Below are positions 1-8,695 of a DNA stretch of 64,000 nt, piece by piece. The stretch is from Alphaproteobacteria bacterium (GTDB lineage Bacteria; Pseudomonadota; Alphaproteobacteria; Sphingomonadales; Kordiimonadaceae), in assembly GCA_021774775.1 (NCBI GenBank), contig JAJFIT010000004.1, positions 1 through 64,000 of the forward strand. The letters are read 5' to 3'. The notes beneath the pieces are model-generated. The model was not told the origin of the DNA. It made no database searches and was given only the letters and a program-made list of their open reading frames with translations. Numbering within the stretch: position 1 is the first letter of the stretch; the number at the start of each line of letters is the position of its first letter. The position numbers and the translations under genes are program-made.

Positions 1-1
1 T

Positions 2-1330
2 CGACCAGGTCGATTTGGTTCTGAAGCGGGCATCGGCGCCGTGTCCGAGTATGAACGAATTGCCCTGTTGTTAAAGGCGTTTCAGAGAACTGACGCGGTG
101 AAATTAGGAACACCAAGCGATGCCCTGACTTTTTTGGCTGATGACGCCGTACCCATCCAGTTGGAAACCGCACAGGCACCAATTCCGGTTAAAAAACAGC
201 GCAAATACAACATCTTGCGCTGGGCGGTCACTGGCAGAGCTGACTTGGCACTGAACACCACCTGTTGGCGACTGTATGAAAGTATGTTGGCCGTTGGCGA
301 ACTAAAAGAGGACCAGTGGCGAACTTTGTGCAAATTGTGGGCAAGCGACTATCGAACCCACATTACCGAAAAACGCTGGTCCGGGTTGATGAAAACACTG
401 GAAGAAAGTTTTCCATTTATTTCCGGGTCGGCGACGACGAATAGGAAAAATGGTGATCACCTTCCGGGAGATGTTAAAATTGAGCGCGCTGGAAGATTTT
501 TGGTGATTGAAACGCCGCAGTTTCATTTGGCCCTCAACTGTGGACGGGGGCTTAGTATTCAGTCATTTGGACCAGGGAAATATGCTCCCGCACAAGCCGG
601 TGCCCCGGCAAAAAATGGCTTGATCGGTACGCTGGCACACGGTTTTTTCAATGATATTGAATTTGGAGCAGATTTCTATAGCGGCCATTTTGTCGGCGAA
701 CCAGCGAACAGCCCCAAGATAACCGACCTGACAAAGTGTGAACCGGAGGTTTTCTTCGCTCCTGAAACTGGCATTGTGCATATCATTGCCGATATAGAGA
801 CGACATTGGGAACGATACAAAAAACCATCGAGTTTGAAATCCACTCCCGTCGAATCACCGTCTCCTATCAAGGTATTTCGTTTCCGCTACCCAATGGCAC
901 TTTTAGATGCGGGCATATTACACTTAATCCACAGGCATTTAACCCTGAAAGCCTTTATTTTCAGGCAAAGAATGGCGGTTATACACCTGAATGGCACGCG
1001 CTGTGGGATGGGTCCGTTATCTCATTAGATCATGGTGCTCCTGTGTCCAGGCTTGTATCTGCATCGACTGGTCTGGGGCTTACCGACGGAGTTCTTGAGT
1101 TCGGCGACGCTGCAAATTTTATAAAACTGTCGATGGACCGGGTTGATGCTGCCGGAATTGGCTTGATTACTGCAAAGCCAGTATCGGATAGCTTTTTTGT
1201 ACGGGCGGCCATAACACTCGGCGAGTCTGATGAGACGGTTAAATCACTGGAGACGGGGGTAACTACAAGTCTGCCGGATCCGAAAATACGCTATTCAATC
1301 GAGTTTGGTGAACAGCCTAAGCAGTTATAA
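2..1330 (+). CDS. C-terminal part of a large protein upstream of pseB, possibly glycoside hydrolase family 57-like (5' truncated by window edge)
   Basis: Frame is open back to window base 2 (RPGRFGSEAGIGAV-SEYERI...), so the listed start at 41 is probably internal. Sits directly upstream of pseB. Family call is tentative. Confidence 0.5.
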   Translation, partial: RPGRFGSEAGIGAVSEYERIALLLKAFQRTDAVKLGTPSDALTFLADDAVPIQLETAQAPIPVKKQRKYNILRWAVTGRADLALNTTCWRLYESMLAVGELKEDQWRTLCKLWASDYRTHITEKRWSGLMKTLEESFPFISGSATTNRKNGDHLPGDVKIERAGRFLVIETPQFHLALNCGRGLSIQSFGPGKYAPAQAGAPAKNGLIGTLAHGFFNDIEFGADFYSGHFVGEPANSPKITDLTKCEPEVFFAPETGIVHIIADIETTLGTIQKTIEFEIHSRRITVSYQGISFPLPNGTFRCGHITLNPQAFNPESLYFQAKNGGYTPEWHALWDGSVISLDHGAPVSRLVSASTGLGLTDGVLEFGDAANFIKLSMDRVDAAGIGLITAKPVSDSFFVRAAITLGESDETVKSLETGVTTSLPDPKIRYSIEFGEQPKQL

Positions 1331-1407
1331 TAAAAGAATTTCTTTTTCTGTATTGTTGTGGGTGTTACCTTGGATAAATATAGCAGCCAACAGATGGAGC
1401 GATTGTC

Positions 1408-2445
1408 ATGGCGCTAAATGGCTTTGATAGTTCGAACGTGAATCTCGACGGCAAATCGATCCTGATTACCGGAGGAACCGGTTCGTTTGGCAAAAAGATG
1501 CTCAAGCAGCTGCTTCGGCATCATAACCCGAGGCGGGTTATCATTTTTGCACGTGGCGAATATAACCATTTTTTATTGCAGACCAGTCTTAATGAAGATG
1601 ATCGCAAAAAAGTTCGTTTCTTTATCGGTGACGTCAGGGATATGGAGCGGGTTGCCATGGCAATGCGCGGCATTGATATCGTTATTCATGCCGCCGCCCA
1701 AAAGCAGGTACCCCTGGCGGAATACAATCCCTTTGAATGTATTCGTACAAACGTGATGGGTGCCGAGAATGTCGTGCAGGCATCAATTCAGGCCGGGGTT
1801 GGCCGTGTTTTGGCCCTATCGACCGACAAAGCCGTTAATCCGATAAATTTGTACGGGGCCAGCAAGTTGGCATCCGATAAAATATTTGTAGCGGCAAATG
1901 CATTGGCAGCCGGTACGGATACACGTTTTTCGGTTGTGCGTTACGGCAATGTTCTTGGGTCGCGAGGCAGTGTCATCCCGTTCTTTCGCAAACTTCTCAA
2001 AGAGGGACAAACAGAACTGCCGGTGACAGACGAGCGCATGACCCGTTTTTGGATCACCCTCGAGCAAGCGGTGGACTTCACCATTTCATGTATCGATATA
2101 ATGCGGGGCGGCGAGATTTTTGTTCCCAAAATTCCATCCATGTTGATTACTGATCTGGTTAAGGCTTTGGCACCTGAGGCGGGAACCAATATTGTTGGAA
2201 TTCGTCCCGGTGAGAAACTTCATGAACTGATGATTACAGAGCATAACGCTCCGACGACGCTTGATCTTGGAGATCGCTACATCATAGAGCCCGAATGGAG
2301 TTTTTGGTCGAGACCAGCCCATAAAGATGACGGCCACCAGCTGGTTAAGGAAAATTTCGAGTATACCAGTGACCAAAATGACCAATGGATGACGGTTGAA
2401 GCATTGCGCAGCACGCTTGAATCAATTCCTGACGAAGGCGAGTAG
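1408..2445 (+). CDS. pseB: UDP-N-acetylglucosamine 4,6-dehydratase (inverting), pseudaminic acid biosynthesis
   Basis: SDR Rossmann motif ITGGTGSFGKKML, HAAAQKQVPLAEYNPFECIRTNV, YGASKL; followed by pseC. Confidence 0.93.
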   Translation: MALNGFDSSNVNLDGKSILITGGTGSFGKKMLKQLLRHHNPRRVIIFARGEYNHFLLQTSLNEDDRKKVRFFIGDVRDMERVAMAMRGIDIVIHAAAQKQVPLAEYNPFECIRTNVMGAENVVQASIQAGVGRVLALSTDKAVNPINLYGASKLASDKIFVAANALAAGTDTRFSVVRYGNVLGSRGSVIPFFRKLLKEGQTELPVTDERMTRFWITLEQAVDFTISCIDIMRGGEIFVPKIPSMLITDLVKALAPEAGTNIVGIRPGEKLHELMITEHNAPTTLDLGDRYIIEPEWSFWSRPAHKDDGHQLVKENFEYTSDQNDQWMTVEALRSTLESIPDEGE

Positions 2446-2451
2446 CCTAGC

Positions 2452-3645
2452 GTGACAGAAGACTTTCTACCATATGGCAAGCACTCTATCGACCAGGCAG
2501 ATATTGACGCAGTTGTTGATGTTCTGACGAATGGACCACTGACTTGCGGGCCAAAAATTACCGAATTTGAGACTGCGTTTGCTGCCTATATTGGCGCAAG
2601 AGAAGCTGTGGTCTGTTCCAACGGCACCGCTGCCCTGCATTTGGCTGCAATTGAGGCCGGCCTGAAAGAGGGTGATGTTGCCATTGTCCCGTCTATCACG
2701 TTTTTAGCGACGGCTAACGCTGTGCGCATGACCGGGGCTGAAGTTTGCTTTGCTGATGTAGACTCCGAGAGTGGTTTGATGTCTTCAGATGATTTCAAGC
2801 ACGCGGTTGCCAAATCGCCCCGAAAACCGACCGCTGTTTTGCCTGTTCATATGAACGGTCAATCTGGCGAGATGGCTGAGATAGCAGCATTCGCTCGTGC
2901 CAATGACATTAGCATTATTACAGACTGCTGCCACGCGCTCGGTGCGGATTATGTTGCAGGCGGAAAACCCGGTGACGGTCAATTCGAAGATTTTGGCACC
3001 TTTTCTCTGCATCCGGTCAAGTCAATCGCCATGGGAGAGGGCGGGGTGATTACCACATCAGATCCGGGAGCTGCCCAGCGCTTGCGCATGCTACGTGGGC
3101 ATGCGATGGAAAAAACGCCTGATGAATGGCAAAACCCTGACGAGGGCCACGCTGACGATGGCAACGCAAACCCATGGTATTACGAAATGCAAATGTTGGC
3201 CTATAATTACCGCGCAACAGATATTCAGTGCGCTTTGGGGTTAAGCCAACTCAAAAAACTTCCAACTTTCATTGCAAAACGCCGACAGGTTGCTGATTGG
3301 TATGATAAGCATCTTTGCGGTTTTTCAAATCACCTCAAGCCAATCAATCGATCAACAGACAGTTTGTCGGCATGGCATTTGTACGCTGTTCAAATCGATT
3401 TTGATGCTGTTGGCAAAGACAGGGCAGCAGTGATGATGCAGCTTGCCGCCAGTAATGTTGGAACCCAGGTGCATTACGTGCCGGTATCGAGCCAACCCTA
3501 TTACACCGCGCGCTATGGGCAGCAGAATTTGCCTGGCGCTGACGCATATTATCGGCAGATATTGAGCCTCCCGATCTTCCCGGCAATGGAAGAAGCAGAC
3601 GTAAAGCAGGTTGCCGATGCACTGCGCAGAGTATTGCACAGCTAA
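2452..3645 (+). CDS. pseC: UDP-4-amino-4,6-dideoxy-N-acetyl-beta-L-altrosamine transaminase (DegT/DnrJ/EryC1 family)
   Basis: PLP aminotransferase motifs (GTAALHLA, SLHPVKSIAMGEGGVITT); adjacent to pseB. Confidence 0.92.
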   Translation: MTEDFLPYGKHSIDQADIDAVVDVLTNGPLTCGPKITEFETAFAAYIGAREAVVCSNGTAALHLAAIEAGLKEGDVAIVPSITFLATANAVRMTGAEVCFADVDSESGLMSSDDFKHAVAKSPRKPTAVLPVHMNGQSGEMAEIAAFARANDISIITDCCHALGADYVAGGKPGDGQFEDFGTFSLHPVKSIAMGEGGVITTSDPGAAQRLRMLRGHAMEKTPDEWQNPDEGHADDGNANPWYYEMQMLAYNYRATDIQCALGLSQLKKLPTFIAKRRQVADWYDKHLCGFSNHLKPINRSTDSLSAWHLYAVQIDFDAVGKDRAAVMMQLAASNVGTQVHYVPVSSQPYYTARYGQQNLPGADAYYRQILSLPIFPAMEEADVKQVADALRRVLHS

Positions 3646-3774
3646 TCACTATAGATTTTTTTATTAGCCTTGGGCTACGCCAATATTTGGGTGTTACTTT
3701 ATGACATCCGGTTCCGTCAGGCCGTGAAGGATGGGGCGATGCCACGCTATTGCGAAAAAACCAATGGAACAGCT

Positions 3775-3822
3775 AAAAAAAGAAAAGCTCATGACCCCCA
3801 TGCTTGCATGGAGGCCGTGAGC
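3775..3822 (-). terminator. Rho-independent terminator of flagellin gene
   Basis: Hairpin gctcatgacccccatgc-ttg-catggaggccgtgagc (3787-3822). On the minus strand it is followed by GAGCTTTTCTTTTTTT. Confidence 0.8.
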
Positions 3823-3858
3823 TGAAAATGTCATAATCCAGGGGCTATTAGGCCGCTA

Positions 3859-4689
3859 CTAGCCTTGGAAGAGAGAGAGGATTGATTGCGGCGACTGGTT
3901 GGCGATCGATAGTGCCTGGATGCCCAGTTGCTGTTTTACTTGCAATGCCTGCAAATTCGCGCTCTCTTTTGCCAGATCCGCGTCAACAAGGTTACCGATA
4001 CCAATTTCAATAACATCTGAAAGTTGGCCAGTGAAATTCCGGCTTTGCTCCAGAGCAGTGGAGCCAGACCCTAGCTTGGTCAGCGCTGAATTTAGATTAT
4101 CAATCGCATTGGAAATATCTGTTACAGCCACTGCAGCAGTTGTTTGGGTAGAAATGGCCTGGGCTGCTGTGATCGGAATATTTGTACTACCTAATGTCAG
4201 GGTTTGATGCTGAACTGTCAGTGTCTGAGTAGCATCAGCGTTAGTAATAGCGACAATAGCGTCGGTACCACCATCGATCAGGTTTGTGCCGTTAAATTCG
4301 GCATTTTGAACAACAGACGTGATCTGGTCACGCAGCGACGTGAAATCCTGAGAAAGGGCCGTGCGGCTTGTGGCATCCAGTCCCTGATCAGCCGCAGCAA
4401 CTGCTTTTTCTTTCATTTCAAGAAGAAGATCAGAAACCGCGCTGGCGGCTGCCAGGGCAACATCAACAGTGGACAAGCCGCGGTCGAGGGACTGGCCTAC
4501 AGCAGACAGGCCGCGCAGATCACTGCGCAACTTTTGCGCGATTGAAAATACCGCAGCATTGTCTTTTGCAGACGAAATTCTGAGACCTGTATTGATCCTC
4601 GTTTGAGTATCGCCCAGGTCATTGCTAGTTTGGTTCAAATTACGCAGAGCACTCAGTGCACTGGCGTTTACATTAATTGAAAAGGCCAT
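3859..4689 (-). CDS. fliC: Flagellin
   Basis: Conserved flagellin N-terminus (MAFSINVNASALSALRNLNQTSNDLGDTQTRINTGLRISSAKDNAA) and C-terminus (KQQLGIQALSIANQSPQSILSLFQG). Confidence 0.95.
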   Translation of the reverse strand: MAFSINVNASALSALRNLNQTSNDLGDTQTRINTGLRISSAKDNAAVFSIAQKLRSDLRGLSAVGQSLDRGLSTVDVALAAASAVSDLLLEMKEKAVAAADQGLDATSRTALSQDFTSLRDQITSVVQNAEFNGTNLIDGGTDAIVAITNADATQTLTVQHQTLTLGSTNIPITAAQAISTQTTAAVAVTDISNAIDNLNSALTKLGSGSTALEQSRNFTGQLSDVIEIGIGNLVDADLAKESANLQALQVKQQLGIQALSIANQSPQSILSLFQG

Positions 4690-4750
4690 TTAACCTCTCC
4701 TGTTTATGACGTTTCAAAATAAACCGGTATTCCGGCATGAACAGTAAATA

Positions 4751-4765
4751 GCAAGAGGTGTGCCA
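4751..4765 (-). promoter_or_regulatory. Sigma-54 (-24/-12) promoter of flagellin gene
   Basis: Minus strand TGGCAC-ACCTC-TTGC, matches TGGCAC-N5-TTGC exactly; about 62 bp upstream of the flagellin ATG. Confidence 0.85.
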
Positions 4766-4950
4766 GTTTTATGTTAAGGTAAGTTATTGTTTAGTTTATA
4801 TTTTTTAGATTAATTTGATCTGAGATGCGATGGTGGGAAAAAAATTCAGCAAGAGAAGCGGATTACCATGTCCTAAAACTGCAACATCTGCCGAGCTCGT
4901 TGAGGGCGGCGAGGCTCATTAGCCAAGAGCTAACACAATATAAATGAGTC

Positions 4951-5292
4951 TTAAGAAAGCCTGGAGGGAGAGGCGGACGCTTTTTTGCGGACAGAACGCC
5001 TTTTTGCTGTGGCCTTACCACTGCTCGCTGACGTTGCGCCAACTGCTGGCGCAGCCGCACCAATCGATGCGGGGGAAAAGACGCCGCTGCGTACAGCGGT
5101 TGACGTATTTGCCGTCGATTGAGTGCTTTTTGTCTCAGCCTTAGCTTGTGCGGAAACTGCTCTGGCAAGTTCGTTTAGAAAGCTTCTTGTGGAATGTTGC
5201 GCTGTTGTTGCGCCGGGCAGGGACATGGTTGACAAATTAGCCGTTTTTGCTGTTGGGGAAACAGCCGGTGTTTGAGGGCCGCCAACTGTCAT
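4951..5292 (-). CDS. Small Ala/Ser/Thr-rich protein with basic C-terminus, translationally coupled to flgN-like gene
   Basis: ATG at 5292 lies 1 nt after the stop of the upstream gene (taa-c-atg). Product MTVGGPQTPAV...KATAKRRSVRKKASASPSRLS. The listed ORF start at 5403 would overlap flgN. Confidence 0.55.
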   Translation of the reverse strand: MTVGGPQTPAVSPTAKTANLSTMSLPGATTAQHSTRSFLNELARAVSAQAKAETKSTQSTANTSTAVRSGVFSPASIGAAAPAVGATSASSGKATAKRRSVRKKASASPSRLS

Positions 5293-5293
5293 G

Positions 5294-5776
5294 TTAGATA
5301 ACCTGGTTGAGGCTAAGTGACATTGGCTTGGCCGCGCGCGAAACCTGGTAAGCTGCATTGTTACCATAGGCAATAATGGGCCGATTCTGTTTCGCAACTT
5401 CATCGCCTACGCTTTTGATAAGGCCTTCTGCGACGGATTTCAGTCGCAGGACAAGCCGGGCATGGTCGCGGATGATTTCCCTAAGCTGGTCTGTAACGAA
5501 CTTGATATATTTGCGCTCACCGGAATCCTTGGCACCCAACAAATGCTCATTCACCTGTAGCTGGTTCATGGTGTTTTTATATTCAGCGATGAGTTTACTT
5601 TTTTCACCATGCAGCGATTGCGCTGCTTTGGTTTCTCGGTCCCGTAGCAAGGTGGTCTCGCGGGATATCAAGTCGCACAATGACCTGGTCAATTTGACCA
5701 GCTTTGCGCCCGGGCCAGTAAGTTTGGTCTCAAACGGTTTCAGGTCTGCTGGGAGGGTACGGCTTGGTTGCACCAT
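5294..5776 (-). CDS. FlgN-like flagellar export chaperone
   Basis: 160 aa, helical, immediately downstream of flgJ in the same operon: LTRSLCDLISRETTLLRDRETKAAQSLHGEKSKLIAEYKNTMNQL. Confidence 0.65.
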   Translation of the reverse strand: MVQPSRTLPADLKPFETKLTGPGAKLVKLTRSLCDLISRETTLLRDRETKAAQSLHGEKSKLIAEYKNTMNQLQVNEHLLGAKDSGERKYIKFVTDQLREIIRDHARLVLRLKSVAEGLIKSVGDEVAKQNRPIIAYGNNAAYQVSRAAKPMSLSLNQVI

Positions 5777-6109
5777 CTATCCCTCCTGCAGTTTAAGGAT
5801 TTCCCGATACACGGAATCTGCGATCCCGATACCGCCTTGTTTGGCAAGGGATTTGCCCATTTCTTCGACCATCATGCCGCGGTAAACACTTTCTGCATGG
5901 CCGCCGCCCATAAAATTGTCTGTCGGAACAGTTTCGAACATTGGCGACAGCATCTGCGACAGGAACACCGCTTCGAACTGTTCTGCTGCTTCGCGAGCGG
6001 CTGCCTTGTCCATGCCGCGGTAACGGTCTGTGTTCATACCAGATTGAGACGCCTTAAGTTGGGCGTCGATCAATTGGCCTTGAGCAACATTTACAGTTAA
6101 TGCTTGCAT
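5777..6109 (-). CDS. flgJ: Rod-binding protein (FlgJ N-terminal domain only)
   Basis: AAEQFEAVFLSQMLSPMFETV...GGGHAESVYRGMMVEEMGKSLAKQGGIGIADSVY. Confidence 0.88.
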   Translation of the reverse strand: MQALTVNVAQGQLIDAQLKASQSGMNTDRYRGMDKAAAREAAEQFEAVFLSQMLSPMFETVPTDNFMGGGHAESVYRGMMVEEMGKSLAKQGGIGIADSVYREILKLQEG

Positions 6110-7236
6110 TACATCACCTGAATTTCGGCTTGCATGGCACCGGATGCTTTTATCGCCTGTAGGATAGAGATCATATCACGCGGACCGATGCCCAAGGCAT
6201 TCAGGCCGTCCACCAGGTCCTGTAAGGTAACGGCGGGCGCGAGAACTGTAAGGCGTTTGTCACTGCCATCGTCAACTTCAATTCCGGTGCGGTTAACAAC
6301 TTGTGTTTGGCCGCCCTGGGCAAAAGCACCTGGCTGGGAGGCTTGCGGTTCTTCTGTAATGCTGATTGTCAGGTTTCCCTGCGCGATGGCAACAGAATTG
6401 ATGCGCACTTCGGCACCGATGACGATGATACCGGTGCGTTCGTCGATGATAACGCGAGCACGCTGGTCAGGGGTGATTGCCAATTGTTCAATATTGGTCA
6501 GAATGTCAACCATGGCCAACGGATGACCGATAGGCCGTTCAAGCTGGATGGTGGCTGGATCAAGCGTGCGGGCAAGCGACATTTTGAGGTTTTTGTTGAT
6601 CGCCGCGGTGATCCTGCGCGCGGTTGTAAGGTCTGGGTTGTGCAATGAAAGCTTTACTGAATTCATGTCGGACAGTTCGAAGGGAAGCTCGCGCTCGACG
6701 ATGCCACCGTTTGCAATCCGTCCGTTTGTGGGCACGCCTTGCACAATGCTTGCGGCTTCGCCCTGGGCGCTGAAGCCAGCAACTGCCACAGCGCCTTGTG
6801 CCACTGAGTAAACCTCGCCGTCAGCACCCAACAAGGGTGTTGCAATCAAGGTGCCGCCTTTAAGGTCTTCCGCGTCACCAAGCGAGCTGACCGACACATC
6901 AATGCGTGTACCCTGACGAGCAAAAGACGGCAGGTTGGCAGTTACCATCACCGCAGCAACATTCTCGGGCCGCATTACGGTTTCCTTGGCGTTAACGCCC
7001 AAGCGCTCCAACATGGCAGTCAGGCTCTGTTGAGTGTAGGGCACATTCAGGAAAGTGTCGCCGGTTCCATTAAGGCCAACAACCAAACCATAGCCAATCA
7101 GTTGGTTTTCCCGGATGCCTTCAATAGCGATAATGTCTTTGATTCGGGACGGCGTCGCCTGAGCAGCCTGAGCTGCCAACAGCAGGGTCGATATTGCCAA
7201 AGTGAAGAAACTGAGTGTTTTTGCTGTGCGACGCAT
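6109..7236 (-). CDS. flgI: Flagellar basal body P-ring protein
   Basis: SRIKDIIAIEGIRENQLIGYGLVVGLNGTGDT; LVDGLNALGIGPRDMISILQAIKASGAMQAEIQVM. Confidence 0.97.
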   Translation of the reverse strand: MRRTAKTLSFFTLAISTLLLAAQAAQATPSRIKDIIAIEGIRENQLIGYGLVVGLNGTGDTFLNVPYTQQSLTAMLERLGVNAKETVMRPENVAAVMVTANLPSFARQGTRIDVSVSSLGDAEDLKGGTLIATPLLGADGEVYSVAQGAVAVAGFSAQGEAASIVQGVPTNGRIANGGIVERELPFELSDMNSVKLSLHNPDLTTARRITAAINKNLKMSLARTLDPATIQLERPIGHPLAMVDILTNIEQLAITPDQRARVIIDERTGIIVIGAEVRINSVAIAQGNLTISITEEPQASQPGAFAQGGQTQVVNRTGIEVDDGSDKRLTVLAPAVTLQDLVDGLNALGIGPRDMISILQAIKASGAMQAEIQVM

Positions 7237-7295
7237 TACTAATGTCCTTGTTTACCTGTTTGTCAGGCGGGTCATCATTATTCATGCGTATAAAA

Positions 7296-7310
7296 GCGAA
7301 ATTCGTGCCA
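7296..7310 (-). promoter_or_regulatory. Putative sigma-54 promoter of flgI-flgJ-flgN operon
   Basis: Minus strand TGGCACGAATTTCGC; one mismatch to TGGCAC-N5-TTGC; about 60 bp upstream of flgI. Confidence 0.65.
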
Positions 7311-7449
7311 ATATTGAAACAAGATTAAGCCTTTGAAATTGCTGCCATAAAAAGGCAGTGATTTGCTTTTTTTGCGTCTGAACGGAATTAATTGCCGCAC
7401 AAACGCTGCAAGACTTGCTCTGACAACTGCAAGCGAATAGATTGGGTTT

Positions 7450-7884
7450 ATGAAGATAAGCGGCCCAGGTCAAATTCAATCCAAGTCTTTGAAAAAGACA
7501 TCAAAGCAGCGTTCGGCTGGCGCGGGTGAATTCTCGCGTAAACTTGATTCGTCTGGTGCGTCTGATGCGCCGCAAAATGTTGGAGGCGCAGCGCCTTTAA
7601 CTCATTTGGATGCGCTGCTGTCCCTGCAAGAAGTACCAGACAGCACCGATGGTCGCTCTAAGGGCCTTGCACGAGCAAATGAAATGCTTGATTTGCTCGA
7701 AGAGGTCCGCAAGGGCATTTTGCTGGGGGCGATCTCGGAGTCTAAACTTCGCAATTTAGCAGACATGGCGCGGAACCAGCGACAAAACGCTGGCGAATCC
7801 TTGGACGACGACGACCGTTTGCGTGAAATTTTAGATGATATTGAGCTTCGCGCAGAGGTTGAATTGGCGAAATTAGGTTTGTAA
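7450..7884 (+). CDS. fliX: Flagellar assembly regulator FliX
   Basis: MKISGPGQIQ start and C-terminal region LDLLEEVRKGILLGAIS...LREILDDIELRAEVELAKLG typical of FliX; divergent from flgI as in alphaproteobacteria. Confidence 0.9.
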   Translation: MKISGPGQIQSKSLKKTSKQRSAGAGEFSRKLDSSGASDAPQNVGGAAPLTHLDALLSLQEVPDSTDGRSKGLARANEMLDLLEEVRKGILLGAISESKLRNLADMARNQRQNAGESLDDDDRLREILDDIELRAEVELAKLGL

Positions 7885-7982
7885 TTCAACTAGATAGTTT
7901 GCTGATTAAATTCCGATAGTCGTCCGCTTTTCCCAGGTCAATAATTCATCTTGTCTCCAAACCAAGAAAACTCTATAAAGCG

Positions 7983-8045
7983 CCCAGCCTTTTTGGGGCA
8001 ACCCCCAGCCTTTTTGGGGCAACCCTCAGCCTTTTTGGGGCAACC
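7983..8045. repeat. Three tandem 21-bp repeats (cccagcctttttggggcaacc) upstream of dksA
   Basis: Units 7983-8003, 8004-8024, 8025-8045; only one base differs (ccc to ctc in unit 3). Confidence 0.97.
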
Positions 8046-8083
8046 AAGGAATAGTAGACGTAAGCGTTTGTTAGGGAGTGACT

Positions 8084-8515
8084 ATGTCCGAGACGAAGTC
8101 AGAGGTGAAATTACCGAAAAATTATTTGCCGTCATCGGAAGAGGATTTCATGAATCCGCGGCAGCAAGAGTATTTTCGTCGCAAGTTGAATGACTGGAAA
8201 GACGATATACTGAAAGAGTCCGCAGAAACTCTGCAAAATTTGCAGGAAGACAATCTGCGTGAGCCGGATATTGCTGACCGTGCGTCGTCTGAAACCGATT
8301 GGTCAGTGGAGCTTCGCACCCGCGACCGCCAGCGTAAACTTGTTTCCAAAATCGATTCAGCGCTTCGTCGTATCGAAGAGGGCGAATATGGTTACTGCGA
8401 AGTAACCGGCGAACCCATTAGCCTTCGCAGGCTGGATGCTCGCCCGATCGCCACAATGACCATCGAAGCGCAGGAAGCGCACGAGCGCGCCGAGAAAGTC
8501 ACGCGCGACGATTGA
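8084..8515 (+). CDS. dksA: RNA polymerase-binding transcription factor DksA
   Basis: LPSSEEDFMNPRQQEYFRRKL...ALRRIEEGEYGYCEVTGEPISLRRLDARPIATMTIEAQEAHER; ATG 8084 (GTG 8078 also possible). Confidence 0.95.
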   Translation: MSETKSEVKLPKNYLPSSEEDFMNPRQQEYFRRKLNDWKDDILKESAETLQNLQEDNLREPDIADRASSETDWSVELRTRDRQRKLVSKIDSALRRIEEGEYGYCEVTGEPISLRRLDARPIATMTIEAQEAHERAEKVTRDD

Positions 8516-8543
8516 TAACAAGCGCATAGAACCAGTTTGTAGA

Positions 8544-8567
8544 AGGGGGCCTTGGCTCCCTTTTTTT
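8544..8567 (+). terminator. Rho-independent terminator of dksA
   Basis: agggggcc-tt-ggctccct followed by ttttttt. Confidence 0.8.
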
Positions 8568-8571
8568 GTGC

Positions 8572-8607
8572 AAAAAAAAGGCCGGTCCCATTTCTGGGTC
8601 ACCGGCC
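8572..8607 (-). terminator. Rho-independent terminator of the flgF-G-A-H operon
   Basis: Minus strand ggccggt...accggcc hairpin followed by tttttttt. Confidence 0.8.
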
Positions 8608-8695
8608 ACTGCAAGTATACCACATGCAGAATTCAAGTTGGCTTTATTAATAATCTCGGTAAGTAATTTCCTTTAGATAGCGCCTCCTGCTGTTT

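Noticed and set aside
3344-3745. 133-aa antisense ORF overlapping the 3' end of pseC
   Set aside because: Mostly antisense to pseC, no motif recognised; likely spurious.
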